Assembly: GCA_021805275.1 (NCBI GenBank)
Contig: JAJZFQ010000075.1
Span: forward strand, 1 to 17,649
Length of the DNA: 17,649 nt
DNA from: Pseudomonadota bacterium
GTDB lineage: Bacteria; Pseudomonadota; Gammaproteobacteria; Steroidobacterales; Steroidobacteraceae
Direction: 5' to 3'
Shown: piece by piece, positions 16,585 to 17,649 of the stretch
How the letters are laid out: the number at the start of each line of letters is the position of its first letter
Position numbering within the stretch: position 1 is the stretch's first letter
Made by a program: the position numbers and the translations under genes
Notes under the pieces: generated by a model
What the model saw: the letters and a program-made list of their open reading frames with translations, nothing else
Databases searched by the model: none
Told to the model about the DNA's origin: nothing

Positions 16585-16730
16585 TAATATCAAAGACTTA
16601 GGAATGGTGCCGGCCTTAACGCGGATCGACCTCGGCTCGTTGTCGACCCCGCGCCGATCATGCCGTCTAACCCGCCTCGAGTCGACGGCAAGGCCGCGGC
16701 AGCCGGTGCACGATCCCGATCCGCGTGCAG
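16585..16730. other. Non-coding stretch between tRNA-Glu and the vapC remnant
   Basis: No credible gene, terminator or repeat was found here. A long minus-strand frame crosses this stretch and the tRNA, but it reads antisense tRNA (SLRDSNPCYSLE), a known annotation artefact. The remnant's own frame stays open to 16590 with unrelated low-complexity residues. Confidence 0.5.
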
Positions 16731-16931
16731 CGGTTGCGTCCACGGCTTGCACACCGGCGCGCGTGCCGCACGGAATTCCGTCGCGTGCCGCGACACGATG
16801 GTCAGGCCCTGGTGCAGCCGGGCTGCTGCCATGAGGAGCCCAGTCGGCCAGACGCTGTGCCCGCTCTTGCCGCCCAGCCGCCATTTGAGCGTGACGTCGT
16901 CGGGTAACGGCACGACCCGCTGCGCAAGCAT
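16731..16931 (-). pseudogene. Remnant of a VapC-type PIN-domain toxin (C-terminal part)
   Basis: Read on the minus strand from 16931, about 67 codons resemble the C-terminal half of VapC ribonuclease toxins: RVVPLPDDVTLKWRL, KSGHSVWPTGLLMAAARLHQ, GLTIVSRHATEFRAARAPV and the terminal KPWT. In VapC the usual pattern is QPDLLIAATA…HGLTIVTRDTxEF…GVPVFNPW. Here the acidic residue before LL, part of the metal-binding quartet, is replaced by Gly (PTGLL). A few residues after WRL are missing, and the N-terminal half with the first catalytic Asp is absent: the frame begins six bases after the acetyltransferase stop. The normal stop is lost, so the frame runs on to 16590. No vapB antitoxin is present. 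It is most likely a decayed toxin fragment left by transfer. Confidence 0.6.
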
Positions 16932-16937
16932 CGGCCG

Positions 16938-17480
16938 CTAGGGCAGGGTCAGCTGCCAGTATCCAACGTCGATCCATTGACCGAACTTCAAGCCGATCTG
17001 GGGAAACTGCGCGACCTTCACGAAACCGAGTTTCTCGTGCAGCGCCACGCTCGCCGCGTTGGGCAGCGCGATGCCGCCGGCGACGCAGTGAACATCGTGT
17101 GCTCGCAGCCTCGCCAGAAGCGTCCGGTAGAGCTCCGTCCCGATCCCCCTGCCCGTCAGGTTCCGGTCAAGGTAAATCGTGGTCTCGACCGAGTGACGGT
17201 ACGCGGACCTGGACTTCCACGCCGTTGCGTAGGCATAGCCGAGCACTGCGCCGTTGTGCTCGCATACGATCCAGGGGAGGCGCCGCGTCACCTCGGCGAT
17301 GCGCCGCTTCATCTGCCGCGCGGACACCGCGACTTCCTCGAACGTGACCGTCGTTTGCGCCACGTAGGGGTTATAGATCGCGCAGATCGCCGGCGCGTCG
17401 CCCGGCACGCAATCGCGATGCCGGCGCGTGCCGTGCCCGGACCCGTCGGCGAGCGCATCTGAGTGAGGTTTAGGCTCCAA
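16938..17480 (-). CDS. GNAT acetyltransferase, phosphinothricin N-acetyltransferase-like
   Basis: GNAT enzymes move acetyl from acetyl-CoA to an amine. The 180-residue product matches the Pat/Bar/YncA-type subgroup: DAPAICAIYNPYVAQTTVTF (28-47), LPWIVCEHNGAVLGYAYA (68-85), ETTIYLDRNLTGRGIGTELY (99-118, acetyl-CoA pyrophosphate-binding motif) and the strongly conserved GGIALPNAASVALHEKLGF followed by FPQIGLKFGQWIDVGYWQL. The likely natural substrate class is glutamine-analogue or methionine-analogue amino acids such as phosphinothricin or methionine sulfoximine, but this is inference. The first start after an in-frame stop is TTG at 17480, with GGAGAG eight bases upstream. About 20 residues precede the usual beginning, and the first beta-strand (usually xIRxAxxxD) looks altered (RHRDCVPGD). 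A GTG at 17408 would be too short. Confidence 0.85.
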   Translation of the reverse strand: MEPKPHSDALADGSGHGTRRHRDCVPGDAPAICAIYNPYVAQTTVTFEEVAVSARQMKRRIAEVTRRLPWIVCEHNGAVLGYAYATAWKSRSAYRHSVETTIYLDRNLTGRGIGTELYRTLLARLRAHDVHCVAGGIALPNAASVALHEKLGFVKVAQFPQIGLKFGQWIDVGYWQLTLP

Positions 17481-17649
17481 CGATCACGCTCTCCGCGGCG
17501 CCGCTCGGTGTCTCATCGCCTGGGCTAGGCGAGCACGGTCATCACCGCACATCGGGCGCTGGTTTTCAACCGGTTCCTGAGCGAGCGCGCACGCCCGTCG
17601 ACATCGCGGACAGGACAGTCTCCCGCCTGCAAGCGATAGCGCTCTGCAT
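17481..17649. other. Non-coding window end, with the acetyltransferase RBS
   Basis: GGAGAG on the minus strand (17489-17494) supports the TTG start of the acetyltransferase. In the remaining bases I see no gene, clear promoter or repeat. Confidence 0.4.

Noticed and set aside
16474..16977. Minus-strand frame spanning tRNA-Glu and the vapC remnant
   Set aside because: Its SLRDSNPCYSLE-type end is the antisense of a tRNA; the vapC-like residues lie in a different frame.

Overview
The window reads as a chromosomal segment of a GC-rich gammaproteobacterium, probably a non-enteric lineage. The evidence is the conserved gene order queG <-> nnr-tsaE-amiC-mutL-miaA-hfq-hflX-purA, the neighbouring cluster pcnB-folK-dgk-panB-panC, a tRNA-Glu closely resembling the E. 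coli form, and a MutL that carries an endonuclease motif (absent from enterics, which use MutH). I cannot name a genus from the sequence alone.

Layout. (1) 1-1814 is a scarred accessory end. It holds the 3' part of a protein joining a GT28-like C-terminal half to a GT2 glycosyltransferase, then an overlapping dedA gene that loses its second half near position 1300. There it meets, tail to tail, a frameshifted and truncated GAF sensor-kinase gene on the other strand. (2) 1921-10948 (minus strand) is a housekeeping superoperon for wall hydrolysis, mismatch repair, tRNA modification, RNA chaperoning and purine synthesis: nnr, tsaE, amiC, mutL, miaA, hfq, hflX, purA. hflK and hflC, which usually sit between hflX and purA, are missing: only 18 bp separate the two genes. 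(3) queG (plus strand) diverges from nnr and overlaps the end of panC tail to tail. (4) 12043-16437 (minus strand) is a second tight operon, pcnB-folK-dgk-panB-panC, for RNA polyadenylation, folate and pantothenate synthesis and deoxynucleoside salvage. (5) A tRNA-Glu(CUC) with its own promoter diverges from pcnB. (6) 16585-17649 is a second small accessory edge with a decayed vapC toxin remnant and a GNAT acetyltransferase of the phosphinothricin-acetyltransferase type.

How the genes relate: three genes of the minus-strand superoperon or its divergent partner (miaA, tsaE, queG) modify tRNA; hfq and pcnB both shape RNA stability; panB, panC, folK, dgk and purA supply cofactors and nucleotides. 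I see no CRISPR array, no intact insertion sequence and no phage module. No convincing new multi-gene system is visible. The observations most worth a second look are the GT28-GT2 fusion, the dedA/kinase chimeric junction, the loss of hflKC, the large acidic insertion in PcnB, the missing conventional start for tsaE and the structured hfq leader.
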